From: Deinandra increscens subsp. villosa
Taxonomy: Eukaryota > Streptophyta > Magnoliopsida > Asterales > Asteraceae
Assembly (NCBI GenBank): GCA_039602395.1
Contig: JBCNJP010000006.1
Location: 52,789,502 to 52,853,501 of the forward strand
DNA length: 64,000 nt
Direction of reading: 5' to 3'
Part shown: piece by piece, positions 11,722 through 21,968 of the stretch
Layout: every line of letters starts with the position of its first letter
How positions within the stretch are numbered: position 1 is the first letter of the stretch
The notes under the pieces: generated by a model
What the model saw: only the letters and a program-made list of their open reading frames with translations
Databases searched by the model: none
Told to the model about the DNA's origin: nothing
Position numbers and translations under genes: made by a program

Positions 11722-12634
11722 TGATGTGTTTGGCCAGTGTGCATGTACTTTTAGAAGACCTATCGGTGATTGAAAAGTTGGTGACAGAGGAATATTCTGC
11801 TGATTTATGTTAAATTACAAATGATATCAAATTTCAAATTTGAAATTTTTTCTGAAATCTAAATCAGAAAGGTATCCATGTCGAAAGATCAATTTTCTTT
11901 CTTTAATGCATTTTGTTTGTAGTTTAGGGGAGAAAATTAAAAATACCAAAAATAGTGTCTTTGTGTTTTTGTTAAAATGAAAAATCCAAAAATAGAGTTT
12001 TCATTTTAAGGGAAAAATTGAGTTTTCATTTTAAGGGGGAGAAAAAGAGTAAAACATAAAAATACAAAAACAATGAAAAATAAGAAATTGTATCCGACAT
12101 ATTTAGGAAATGATGGTACATTGGCTTACGTGTCTGAATCATGGATAAACTAGATGAAAAAGCCATAAGATCATTGTTTGATGTGCTTGGTAGACTCGAC
12201 ATTAAATCAGAAAGTATTCAGATGTGATATACACTAAATACTAATGCTTGACCAAGTGGACAACATCTTGAAACGTATCTCAAGATATTGAAAAGATGTG
12301 TGGAAAAGAAAAATGAGAAGTCGCTGTGTATACATGTGTTCATTTTGCAAAGATTTAAACTTGTTTGATTTTCTTTATTTTAGCAAAAAAGTGGACTTTC
12401 TCTGCGTATCGAAAGATCGACCTGATTGTTGTTCGTTTGACGTTCTGCTTTATTTTCTTTGGTGTTTCGTATAACTCATCGGACTTTCTATGCGTGTACG
12501 GGAGTACCGACCTGATTGTTGTTGGGTTATAGAATTTCAACTTGTTTTATTTTTTTATTTTGTTAAATCTGAGGCCTTATCTGCGTATTGAAAGATCGAC
12601 CTTAAGGTAGACGATTTAACATTCTTATTTCTTT
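11722..12634 (+). other. Non-coding 3' region of decayed copia, purine-rich tracts and ~90-bp imperfect repeats
   Basis: Three related purine-rich tracts (about 11922-11937, 12007-12016 and 12029-12048, the last TTTAAGGGGGAGAAAAAG) resemble the multiple polypurine tracts of SIRE-type elements. The pol region is absent. Three imperfect copies of a unit around CTGCGTATCGAAAGATCGACC start near 12390, 12480 and 12570, running into the gap. Confidence 0.5.
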
Positions 12635-13134
12635 NNNNNNNNNNNNNNNNNNNNNNNNNNNNNNNNNNNNNNNNNNNNNNNNNNNNNNNNNNNNNNNNNN
12701 NNNNNNNNNNNNNNNNNNNNNNNNNNNNNNNNNNNNNNNNNNNNNNNNNNNNNNNNNNNNNNNNNNNNNNNNNNNNNNNNNNNNNNNNNNNNNNNNNNNN
12801 NNNNNNNNNNNNNNNNNNNNNNNNNNNNNNNNNNNNNNNNNNNNNNNNNNNNNNNNNNNNNNNNNNNNNNNNNNNNNNNNNNNNNNNNNNNNNNNNNNNN
12901 NNNNNNNNNNNNNNNNNNNNNNNNNNNNNNNNNNNNNNNNNNNNNNNNNNNNNNNNNNNNNNNNNNNNNNNNNNNNNNNNNNNNNNNNNNNNNNNNNNNN
13001 NNNNNNNNNNNNNNNNNNNNNNNNNNNNNNNNNNNNNNNNNNNNNNNNNNNNNNNNNNNNNNNNNNNNNNNNNNNNNNNNNNNNNNNNNNNNNNNNNNNN
13101 NNNNNNNNNNNNNNNNNNNNNNNNNNNNNNNNNN
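12635..13134. other. Assembly gap (500 N)
   Basis: Exactly 500 undetermined bases, so true size is unknown. Any reading frame crossing it is artificial. Confidence 0.99.
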
Positions 13135-14905
13135 AAGCAAAAGGACCTCTGGTGTAAATTACAGAGAAACTCAATTTATTCACTTATTTTTCTTTATGTT
13201 AAATCAAGATAAGTCTAACAAAGTATTATCATAATGGGTAAACTTCATGTAAGAACTTTTATTTATTGTACAAACTTGTAAGAAGCAAATGAAAACTATA
13301 TCAAATGAAATTTTATTTGGGTAATTTGATATTTTTTAATTTAATTTCACATATATCCACCCATACTACCTAATGACTTAAAAAAAAATTATTTTTTGCA
13401 TATCCGACTATGTTGCATATATACAAAGGACGGGGTGAGAAGAGGAGAGGGTGTGTTGTAAATATACGATACATGGAGGCAGTGTAATAATGATAATATT
13501 GAAAATTAAATATTAAAATTCTATAAATAAGGGTTCAAATACCAAGGGCATAACATGATGTGGGATGTTCTATTTGACAATTTAAAGAGGGCTAGGATTT
13601 CCGCTAAAAAGAAGTCCCGGTTAATTTTTTGTCTGAGCTCTTAGATGTCACTTAACTCTCATACAACTAACATTCTTATTTTTTGGCAGAAAAGCGGGAA
13701 GCACACTTGTGTGGATCTTACAGTGGTTTCCCTGGTTACGAGGCTAAGGCCCAGTACATTCAAAGCTAGCTAAGCGGCTTCTATAAATATGCTAAGAAAG
13801 TTTACAAACACAAGAAAGCGTGCCTTAAAAATCAATGTGTTTTGTTTACCTCACATTTAATACCTTTAGTCACCTAGAATCACAAGCTTTAACAACACTT
13901 AATCATATCCAAAAGGTGATACACATGTCATATCCAAAAGGTGATACACATAATTATCACGACACCTAGATCAAAAAACATTATTTTTATACGCCTAAAG
14001 TTTTGCTATTCAAATTGGGCTTGTGAAACCACTTGTTACTCACTTTCCTTGTTCTTGTATTATGACATGAGTCATGTATGCACTTGTCACTTTTCTTGTA
14101 GTTTATAAAAATATGAAATATAGATAGTTTATAAAAATATGAAATATGGCAATAAATTGTAATAGCTGAAGTTGATTTTATGCACAATTGCTCTTGAACT
14201 TTGCATTCTATCCAAGTGTTTGAATAATCGTCATTCAAACAATCTGCATCACTCATATTCTTAAATTGTTCACTTATTCATATTAAATTTCATAAATTTA
14301 CTAGAAATTTAAATTAAAAAATTGTTGATCGCGCAAGCCACTAGTTGGCTGAAGCTTTTATAGATTTACTACAAATTTAAATTAGAAAATACGTCTATCA
14401 ATTTCTTCTATTCAACCGTATATACTATCCTAAACATTAATTTCAAGTTGAATGGTATTTTCATGATTGATATTGTAACTTACAAAGTATTCAAGTTTGA
14501 CTAATCAAGTTTGCAGTTTAATAACTTAAAATTTATTTAAAAAAAAAAGAAATTATCAAAGTAAACACCAAAAAGACGGAAGCTTTTTATAAAAAAAATG
14601 TTAGATGTATTAAGGGCTTTCAATTTTGATTTCTTGAATATCAAAGTATGTATGTATGATAAAGTGCTCTTGATCTCAAAATCAAGAACCACGGGCGAAT
14701 TTATGCAATTCATGTATCTTCTCCATAACAATTTACATAATACGGATTTATGGTCTAAGTTGTCAATTGAATGGGAGATTGATTTTATAAGATTAAAAAC
14801 AAGTCGAATTTTGTAAGAGTATATAAATTTAAATAAATGTTTTGTATAAAACCAGGCTGAGCACGAAAGACAGGTGGCTACAATTAAATCTAGCTTATGA
14901 ATAAT
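13135..14905. other. AT-rich non-coding DNA
   Basis: No recognisable gene, RNA or TE end. It holds two small tandem duplications: a ~24-bp unit (ATATCCAAAAGGTGATACAC) twice at about 13906-13951, and a ~25-bp unit (AGTTTATAAAAATATGAAAT) twice at about 14099-14147. Confidence 0.6.
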
Positions 14906-14986
14906 GGTGTTTAAATCTAAACAGCACTTGACCGTCCATAAGCACAAAAAAACCAATTCCAAAATTCAAAACCAACAAAAATAAAA

Positions 14987-15084
14987 TAGCCTCAGAAACG
15001 CATGATTGACATCAGGGCCTTTGAAAAAGGTCATTCAGTCCCGAAAGATGGTGATCTTTTAAAAGCAAATTCATCACTGGCCAA
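14987..15084 (-). ncRNA. Box C/D snoRNA, left-arm copy
   Basis: On the minus strand: box C GTGATGA (15077-15071), box D' CTGA (15038-15035), box C' TGATGT (15014-15009) and box D CTGA (14995-14992). Between D' and C' lies a perfect stem GGCCTTT/AAAGGCC that would bring the two boxes together. A short imperfect terminal stem (TTGGCC with GGCTAT) closes the RNA. The 15 bases before D' (TCACCATCTTTCGGG) are complementary to the conserved large-subunit rRNA segment CCCGAAAGATGGTGA, which I recall as a known 2'-O-methylation cluster. The likely role is guiding rRNA methylation in the nucleolus, perhaps as a relative of the snR39/U51 group. Family name is inference; box architecture is seen directly. 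Confidence 0.78.
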
Positions 15085-15099
15085 TCTTCAATTCAATTA

Positions 15100-15895
15100 A
15101 ACAGTTACAGTTGTGTAACGGTAAAATGTTTTCCTCACGGCCAGTCCCAAGAGGTAATCGCATAATCTGCTCCCCAAGGCGACAGGATGTGACGACGCCT
15201 GCTCCGGCGACCGGGAGCCTCCCGGTGAAGAGAGGCTCGACCGATTTGAAACCGAAGAGGCTCAATTTACGACGATTTGAATTGGATTTTACGAAAATCG
15301 TAAGTTTTTCGCCCCAAATATATTCAAATCGTCGATGACAAAAAGCATTCTAAAAGGCGAAGTTTAATAACAGATTTACGATTCAAATAATGTAGCGAAC
15401 CTTTAATCGAGAATTCTTCCTCACCGGAGCTTGTCTTCACGAAAAAATATTAAGTAATGAATAGAAACTGAGAAACAGAAAACCTAAATTCAAATTCTGA
15501 GATCGGAACTTGTTATTTGAAGCAAATCTCATCATCTGCAACTATATAATTAAACAGTTATTTAACGGTACGAATGTTTTCCTCACGGCCAGTCCCAAGA
15601 GGTAATCGCAAAATCTGCTCCCCAAGGCGACAGGATGTGACGACGCCATCTCCGGCGACGGGAGCCTCCCGATGAAGGGAAGCTCAACCGATGTGAAACC
15701 AGAGTGGCTCAATTTACGACGATTTGAATTGGATTTTACGAAAATCGTAAGTTTTTCGCCCCAAATATATTCAAATCGTCGATGATAAAAGCGATATAAA
15801 AACGAACTTAGATAACAGATTTACAGTTGATGATTGAAATAATGTTTTCAGGATCTGAGAAAGAACGAACCTTTAATCGTACATTCTTCCTCGTC
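15100..15895 (-). ncRNA. Two tandem ~448-bp structured units upstream of the snoRNA (left arm)
   Basis: Two related units (about 15115-15440 and 15563-15890) lie between the promoter and the C/D snoRNA. Each has a long inverted repeat CGACGATTTGAA...TTCAAATCGTCG (15270-15334 and 15717-15781) enclosing an inner TTACGA/TCGTAA hairpin. Each also has a GC-rich hairpin (GAGCCTC/GAGGCTC type) and a well conserved ~60-base block around TCCCCAAGGCGACAGGATG. No open frame is shared by both copies, which argues for RNA or spacer function. I could not fit H/ACA structure. Transcription is inferred from the promoter. Confidence 0.5.
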
Positions 15896-15983
15896 TGAAA
15901 CAGAAACCCTAATTTTAGGCTTTTTGTTAGAAGAACGAATCAAAATCGGATGGTTGGAATACAGATTACAGATGAAGAGAGGG

Positions 15984-16042
15984 TTTTATATACAGAAAAG
16001 GAGGATCATAAACCCTAATTCACATTTGGGTATATAAGCCCA
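15984..16042 (-). promoter_or_regulatory. Candidate snoRNA promoter: site II, telobox, TATA (left arm)
   Basis: On the minus strand a TGGGCT site II element (16042-16037), a telobox TTAGGGTTT (16018-16010) and a TATATAAAA box (15992-15984) follow one another. This combination is established for plant snoRNA and ribosomal-protein genes. A second telobox lies at 15912-15904, downstream of the expected start. The RNAs are 90 bp to 1 kb downstream, fitting a polycistronic precursor. Confidence 0.65.
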
Positions 16043-16887
16043 TAAGAAGTCCAGAAGGTTACGAGATTTTAATTTTGGGTCTTTTTATGAACAAGTTTCT
16101 ATCCTTATCCTTATAATTTATATTTTTATTATTTATTTTTCTCTGTCTTCCACTAACAACCATAATTAAATAGTACTTTTTATACCTTTATCATTACATT
16201 TTCTCTCTCTTCCAATCCTCAAATTTTAGCAAATCACCAAATTTTTGATCAAATATACAGATTTTGTGAAGTTTTTATCTCTCCTCTACTCACAACCAAA
16301 CCTTAAATTATACAGATTTACACTCACATATTTTTTAAGGAACCTATTATGAATACTCTAATAGTCTAATCCACCATAAAGATTTATAAAAGCTTTTACT
16401 AGTTTTTGTGAAAGTGTAAAACCAGATGGGATGTTATAAATATATGAAAATTAATTTTAATTTTAATTATTAATATGTAAGTTTATGAGCTTGTTTTTAT
16501 AGGTGAAAGTTCTTTCTTCCTCGTAAGAATAGAAGACATTTGAACCACTGATTTAGAGTATAAAGGTTTAAGATCTAATTCAAATCATAAAATAAAGTTT
16601 TAAGCGTGAAAAAAAAATGGGAAGATAAAAATGTTATAGCCTATAATTTTTTACTTTTATAGAGTTCCCTCTAACTTTTTTAATATTTATAACGTGTTTA
16701 TATAGCAGCAATATTTTTTTTTAATAAAGTTACTCCATAAAATTTTTGAAAACACCTAAGTTTGATTGTAGTAATCATGTTTCATTTTGATTCACCAAAT
16801 ACTGGTTTTTGATTGACCAATAGAGACTTTAGCATGTTAATTTTGATTTTGATACACCAAAACTGACTTTGTATAGCCCAAAGTGAC
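16043..16887. other. Non-coding part of the left arm
   Basis: AT-rich, no gene seen. About 0.25 kb (roughly 16095-16355) is absent from the right arm, so it is either a deletion there or an insertion here without clear ends. The positions matching the right-arm PIF/Harbinger and Helitron insertions are uninterrupted here (near 16045, 16470 and 16560). Confidence 0.6.
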
Positions 16888-17366
16888 TAGGGGTGTTCAA
16901 AACCGGATACCTAGAATTTCGGGTATTCGAATATTTCGGATATCAGTTTTCGTTGTCCAAGTCCAAGTCCGAAATTTCGGACTGAAATTTCGGAATGGAT
17001 TCGGATAGTTATAACGGATATCCGAAAATCCTTTTTTTTTTTAAAACCACAACTTAACCAAAAAAAACGACAAAACGACAAAACAAATAAACATAAATTC
17101 GACCTAAAAAAATGACAAAACAAATAAACATAGTCCAAGTCTTTAAATACAAATCAAATTAACCAAAAATATATTTTAATTTATTTAAATTTTTCGGATA
17201 CCGGATATCCGAAACTTCTGAAAATTTGGTAAATTGTTGTCAAAGTCCAAGTCTGAATTTTCGGATATCCGAAATTTTGAATATCCGAAATTTTCGGATA
17301 ATTCGGATACGGAATTTCGGATAATTCGGATGCGGATTCGGACTCGGATATTTTTGAACAACCCTA
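16888..17366. mobile_element. hAT-type MITE (left arm)
   Basis: Terminal inverted repeats TAGGGGTGTTCAAAA and TTTTTGAACAACCCTA are flanked by the exact 8-bp duplication AAAGTGAC (16880-16887 and 17367-17374), diagnostic of hAT elements. The 479-bp body has no transposase and many copies of TTTCGGATATCCGAAA-like palindromes near both ends. Shared with the right arm, so inserted before the duplication. Confidence 0.85.
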
Positions 17367-17374
17367 AAAGTGAC

Positions 17375-18064
17375 GTTTTGGAGCATTATTGACAAAGTTG
17401 AACTCCTGTTTAACCGCTCTTGACTTTATTTGATCAAGATAGGTGGTGATGAGTCATAAAAATTTATAGATTTCTTATAAGACGTATTGGGTCTTAGGAG
17501 TGATTAGAGCTTTAAATGGGATGAATGACAAAGTATGGCTTCAATTCACCTATTACCTAACAATGTTTTACCCAAATTAACTTTCTTTGACAAAGTTTGA
17601 CTCTTGTTAAACTTGTATTGAATTTGGTTTACCAAGTTATGTTGTAATGAGCTATATTGGCTCAAGCATTCTTTTTCTCGGTTCTTCTACTAAATTATTT
17701 ATAGTTTTTCTTTTAAAATACTTTTTCCTGGTTTTACAATAATTATATTTATCAAAAAGTTAGTACCTATTTTTTCAATTTTTCTTGGGATTTGCTATGG
17801 CTCTAGTTTACGAACCAATATCCATAGCGGAATCGTAGCTAAATCGTAGCTAAATATATATATCTAATCCGTAGTTAGTCTTGTGGCAAAGTCGCTACGG
17901 AATTTATTAAATTATTTTAAAATATATATATATTCTTGATTTGCTACGGAAGTTTTTGACTTAAATTTTAAATATTTATTTTTCCTGATTTGATATGGAT
18001 TTTTGCTATGGATATTTTAGAATTAATTTTCAAAATTTATCTTCTCAATTTTACTACGAAGTTT
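17375..18064. other. Non-coding DNA with possible CACTA-like subterminal repeats
   Basis: 17790-18060 has repeated, both-orientation copies of TGCTACGGA/CGTAGC-type motifs next to a CAATTTTTCTTGGG stretch, as in subterminal regions of CACTA elements. No CACTA terminus or TSD is found, so this is a tentative remnant. The gypsy LTR at 18065 is inserted in it. Confidence 0.3.
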
Positions 18065-18686
18065 TGTAACACCCCAAATTTCACAGATATATGATATACA
18101 TAGTAAATACGTGTTTATATTTATTATAAGTATTTTGAAGCTTAGAAATTAGTAAAAATATATCCTAATATGATTAATAACATAAAATGATAAGTATTGT
18201 AAAGTTTAAGAGGGCTAGAACATAAACTAGTAAAATATATATAGTATTTATACAAAAATATATATTCCTCGTTATATGTACCCGAACCTTAGAAAATGTT
18301 AGAAACATGTTTAGGAATGTTTTAAGACTTGAAACAATAACTACATCAAAAAATAAGGGGTTAATATGCATTAAAAAGAAGTTGGGGGACTAAAATTGTA
18401 ATTTATGTAAATATATATATACGTATGCATATATATATATATATATAGAGTTGAGTTATCCTACATCAAGCAAAAACGCTACATCCATTGCGGATTGATC
18501 TGGGCGTCCATCAAGATCATCCAACAGCCAAGATCTATGGTGTTTCCGCCTATGGCGTTTTCGGTGGGTAAAAAAAACACCATAGGCGGAAACACCATAG
18601 ATCATGGCTGTTGGATGATCTTGATGGACGCCCCAGATCAATCCGCAATGGATGTAGCGTTTTTGCTTGATGTATTTTACCCTAAA

Positions 18687-18729
<43 letters not shown>

Positions 18730-21494
18730 AACGTATCCGGAACCTTAGAAACCTTTAGAAGTATACCCTTAAGTGTTTTATAGCATAAAATAACAATCGG
18801 TAGAAGTCTGGGGGCTAAAATGTAATTAAGAAAGCAAGAGGTACCAAAACTGCCAAACTGCAAAAGATACCTCGCGGTACGCGAGGCTTCTCTCGCGGTA
18901 CGCGAGCCGGTGCAGACACATAATAGAGTTTTGGTTCGTTTTTTGCCACATTTCTCGACTTGTTGTGCACGAATTCGCCTCCTACGCGTCGTTTTTGGCC
19001 GGCTTATCAGCATGGACACCTGGAGGGACCTTAGGCACATCAAATGACTATAAATAGGCCTTCAATTTGTCCCTCAATCCTCACCAATTCACCGATTTCC
19101 TCTCTAAAAACCCTAAGAACACCCATAAACTTCATCAGTCAAATACGAGCAAACGAGAAGGATTCAAGAGCTGAATTTTTGCAGTCAAGCACTATTAGGT
19201 AAGGTCTAAAATAACCTCTCTTAGTTTTGGCTAAACCGATCTCTAAGTATGCTTTCTAAAAATGTGTTAAAATTAGGGTTCTTGAGTGTGTTTTATCAAA
19301 ATTGGGTGATCGGGTGAGAATTAGAGTCTGAATTTTTGTAGGTAATCCTAAAATAATGTGTTTTAAGAAAAAGCTAAGTTTATTTCACAATTGGAAAAGG
19401 TTTGGTAATGGTTTTATTAACGGGTTAAAACTAGGGTTTTCGTAACGTTGTTTTGCCCAAATTGAGTAAACGGTGTTGAATTCTGCTTTGATATTTTAAA
19501 TGATATTATAAAATGTTATAATGGATAATACTGTAAGTTGGTTTAAATTAAAAATGAGTTCTGATAATAAAACAATAAATACATGAAATTAGGGTTTCTA
19601 AATATGATTAATTAATATAAAATAATCCGTAGGGTATGGGGACTTGATTTTTGTTCTTATAATATGTTTATATATATATAATAAGTATATATGAGTTTAA
19701 AATTAATAAATAATAAATTATTGAATGTACCGAGTTAATCCGATGAGTTCGTGCGGACCGGAAGGGTAAGCGCATGTACTCTGTGGTTTCTAGCAAAGTG
19801 GGGGTGTCGCATAAATCCCAACTAGGAACTGACATACCTCACTGGGCAATCCCGGGGTGAGCGTTTACTTATAGGAATGCGCATCTTCATATTATCAATA
19901 AAAAGGTTATTCTATAAGGGCATTTTGGTCAATTTAGCCTTAAAAGAGATAAACCCTAATACAATATTATTAAAATAATAAGATATAAATAAACATAGGT
20001 ATTGTTTATAATGACCTTGCATTAATGCGATCCGATATGCGATTAGGTTAATTGTGAACCATAACGGAGATTCTATCTGAATAAACAATTAAAGATATAA
20101 AGTGAGTTTCTACAAGCCCACTTTTAAATGTTTTAAATGTTTTTGGGCTGGTGTACATACAATATTTGTGAAAATATATTCAAGATAATTGTGACTTGAT
20201 ATATACGTGTTATATGTTGAAGTTGTTGCTAAATTGTTTATACGTATTATGCAATTACGTTGATTATAATGTGATATGTATATACTTGCTTGAAATTAGG
20301 TAGCCAAGTGACAGAGGAATTGTTAGTAAACGTTTAGTGAATATGTATGATTATATGAGAACATGTGGTGCATTTGCTTGTATTAATATGTGGTGGATAC
20401 GCCGCTGGTACATCCTATATATATATATACATAGTAATATAAGTTACCCAGTATATTGGGAGTGTGGAGGATACGCTGCTGGTACATCTTGTATACATAC
20501 ACTAACGGTAAATTGGGGGATGTCTATTTGTTGCAATATATGAATGCCTTATAACTGTTTAATAACAAACCTAAAGCATCTGGTTATTTAACTAGGGGTA
20601 GGTAGTGTACATGATTGGTGAATAAGTCATTAAGATGAGAAAATGACCTAATATAATTAAAGCATGAGTTGCTACTAGAACCTAATAGAGTTAAAGCATG
20701 AGTTGCTAATATCACTTATTAGAGTTAGAGCATGTGTTGCTACTGAAGACGAAGGGTCACTGCTTCCATATAGTGGTGGCTTAGGGAACCGTGTACGGAC
20801 AGAGCGGCAGCCGGACATCGCAAAAGCTATCGACAAGGTAGGATGATGATTGCAGTGGCGGGCGAACCTTTCGAAGGAGATGAAGAATGAAGAGACGTTA
20901 CTTCCCCATAGTGGTGGCTTAGGGAACCGTGTACGGGCGGAGCTGCATTGGGTCGTTGTAATAATTATCCTTCGAGATGGGATGAAGTGTGCAGTGGTGA
21001 GCGGACTCTTCATGGAGAACCAAAATAGTTGGTTAAATATAGTGACATAGAAGTTAAGCCTACGGTCATTGTTAAGATAATAGGATATATTATCATAAGT
21101 GATTATGTGTTAGGAATTTATATGTGATATAAATATGTTGTGAAAACCAGATAAACACTTAAAACGGTTTTTGAACTAAACGGTAGAACTCAACAGCGTA
21201 AGCTGACTTTTTAAAAGTATGTATGCTAGGTTCTGATGCACCTATGGGCCAAGCTTTGATTACGCTCTAGGAGGAGACGGTGAAGACGCTGGTTGCTGGA
21301 ATAAACTATCTTATGTTTTAGTTTACCTTATGTTTGATATATCGTATGCTACGTTTATGCTTCTGTTGTAAGAATCATCGTTGTTAATAAATAACACTTT
21401 TAATTTCCCCTATTTTTATGATCTCTGATTAAATCATGTGTTGATGAGTAGATCCGACGACATGGCGCCGACCCGCAAGGAGCCGGGCGTCACA
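18065..21494 (+). repeat. 5' LTR of gypsy element A (3430 bp)
   Basis: Starts TGTAACACCCC and ends GGGCGTCACA, followed after three bases by a Met-tRNA primer site. It is homologous to 26225-30725 and, in reverse, to the solo LTR 22171-24963 and the right-arm fragment 44815-46086. It contains a foldback element in a TA tract (18448-18688) and a duplicated ~45-bp block (GTGGTGGCTTAGGGAACCGTG at about 20772 and 20910; only its core is quoted here). Confidence 0.88.
18448..18688. mobile_element. Foldback element inserted in a (TA)n tract
   Basis: A 241-bp near-perfect palindrome: arms of about 100 bp (from TACATCAAGCAAAAACGC to its complement) around a short GGTGGGTAAAAAAAA loop, with TA repeats on both sides. 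The right arm has an uninterrupted TA tract at this place (45703-45730), as does LTR B near 26866, so it inserted after the inverted duplication. No coding capacity. Confidence 0.85.
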
Positions 21495-21497
21495 AGT

Positions 21498-21509
21498 TGG
21501 TATCAAGGC
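21498..21509 (+). promoter_or_regulatory. Primer-binding site of gypsy element A
   Basis: TGGTATCAAGGC three bases after the LTR end at 21494. It resembles the Met-tRNA site TGGTATCAGAGC with changes in its 3' part. Confidence 0.75.
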
Positions 21510-21968
21510 ACTGGTTTAAGAGATTTGGATACTTCGGAGACTATCTAAACTTAAACTAGAACTTTAGGCCTTAGTGAGGAATAGTTAGGTGCTAATTGGA
21601 GAAAACACTAGGCCATAGTAGGAGTAGTCCCACATTTGCTTGTAAGGAGAAATAATTTATGGCAATTAGCTATTGCCCTTAGGAATTTATCCCTGCAATT
21701 AATGTGAAGTTACGTCTATTATATGACCAGAATGTGTAAATAGGCTAGAATGCATATTAAAGCAACGGAATGCTCGTTAGATCGCTAGAGAGCGAGGTCG
21801 GGAAATAGATCTGGGTATAATCAGAATGGTAGGTAGTTAGTACATTGAGAATATGACAAGTCAGTAACTGCACAGAGCTCTACATCTACTAATTTGTTAG
21901 ATTATCATGTCCTATCTATAATCCATTTGAGGATACTTATATCTACGTCTTGATTGAAGGAGCTCGAG
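21510..21968 (+). other. Leader of gypsy element A
   Basis: About 460 bp between primer site and the first Gag ATG. No ORF or motif recognised. Confidence 0.5.

Larger units (their letters stand above)
14906..19615 (+). repeat. Left arm of a large inverted duplication
   Basis: Its reverse complement matches 44815-53934 along its length apart from insertions and deletions. Landmarks pair in opposite order: the snoRNA box region 14987-15084 with 53751-53850, promoter 15984-16042 with 52798-52856, hAT MITE 16888-17366 with 46789-47308, and LTR start 18065 with 46086. Homology ends outward at 14906/53934 and inward near 19615/44815, inside the LTR. The arms differ by scattered substitutions and by TE insertions, so they are not an identical artefactual copy. 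A joined pair of haplotypes is still possible. Confidence 0.9.

Noticed and set aside
12602..13183. Long minus-strand frames made mostly of undetermined residues
   Set aside because: They are read through the 500-N gap and have no real coding evidence. The same applies to frames crossing 38190-38689.
15111..15338. Possible small protein in the snoRNA unit
   Set aside because: The frame is not kept in the second tandem unit or in the right arm, whereas stems and the core block are.
19740..19893. tRNA-like or conserved RNA block (CTCACTGGGCAATCCCGGGGTGAGCG)
   Set aside because: It recurs in every LTR of this family (27785, 23940 in reverse) and does not fold as a tRNA cloverleaf.
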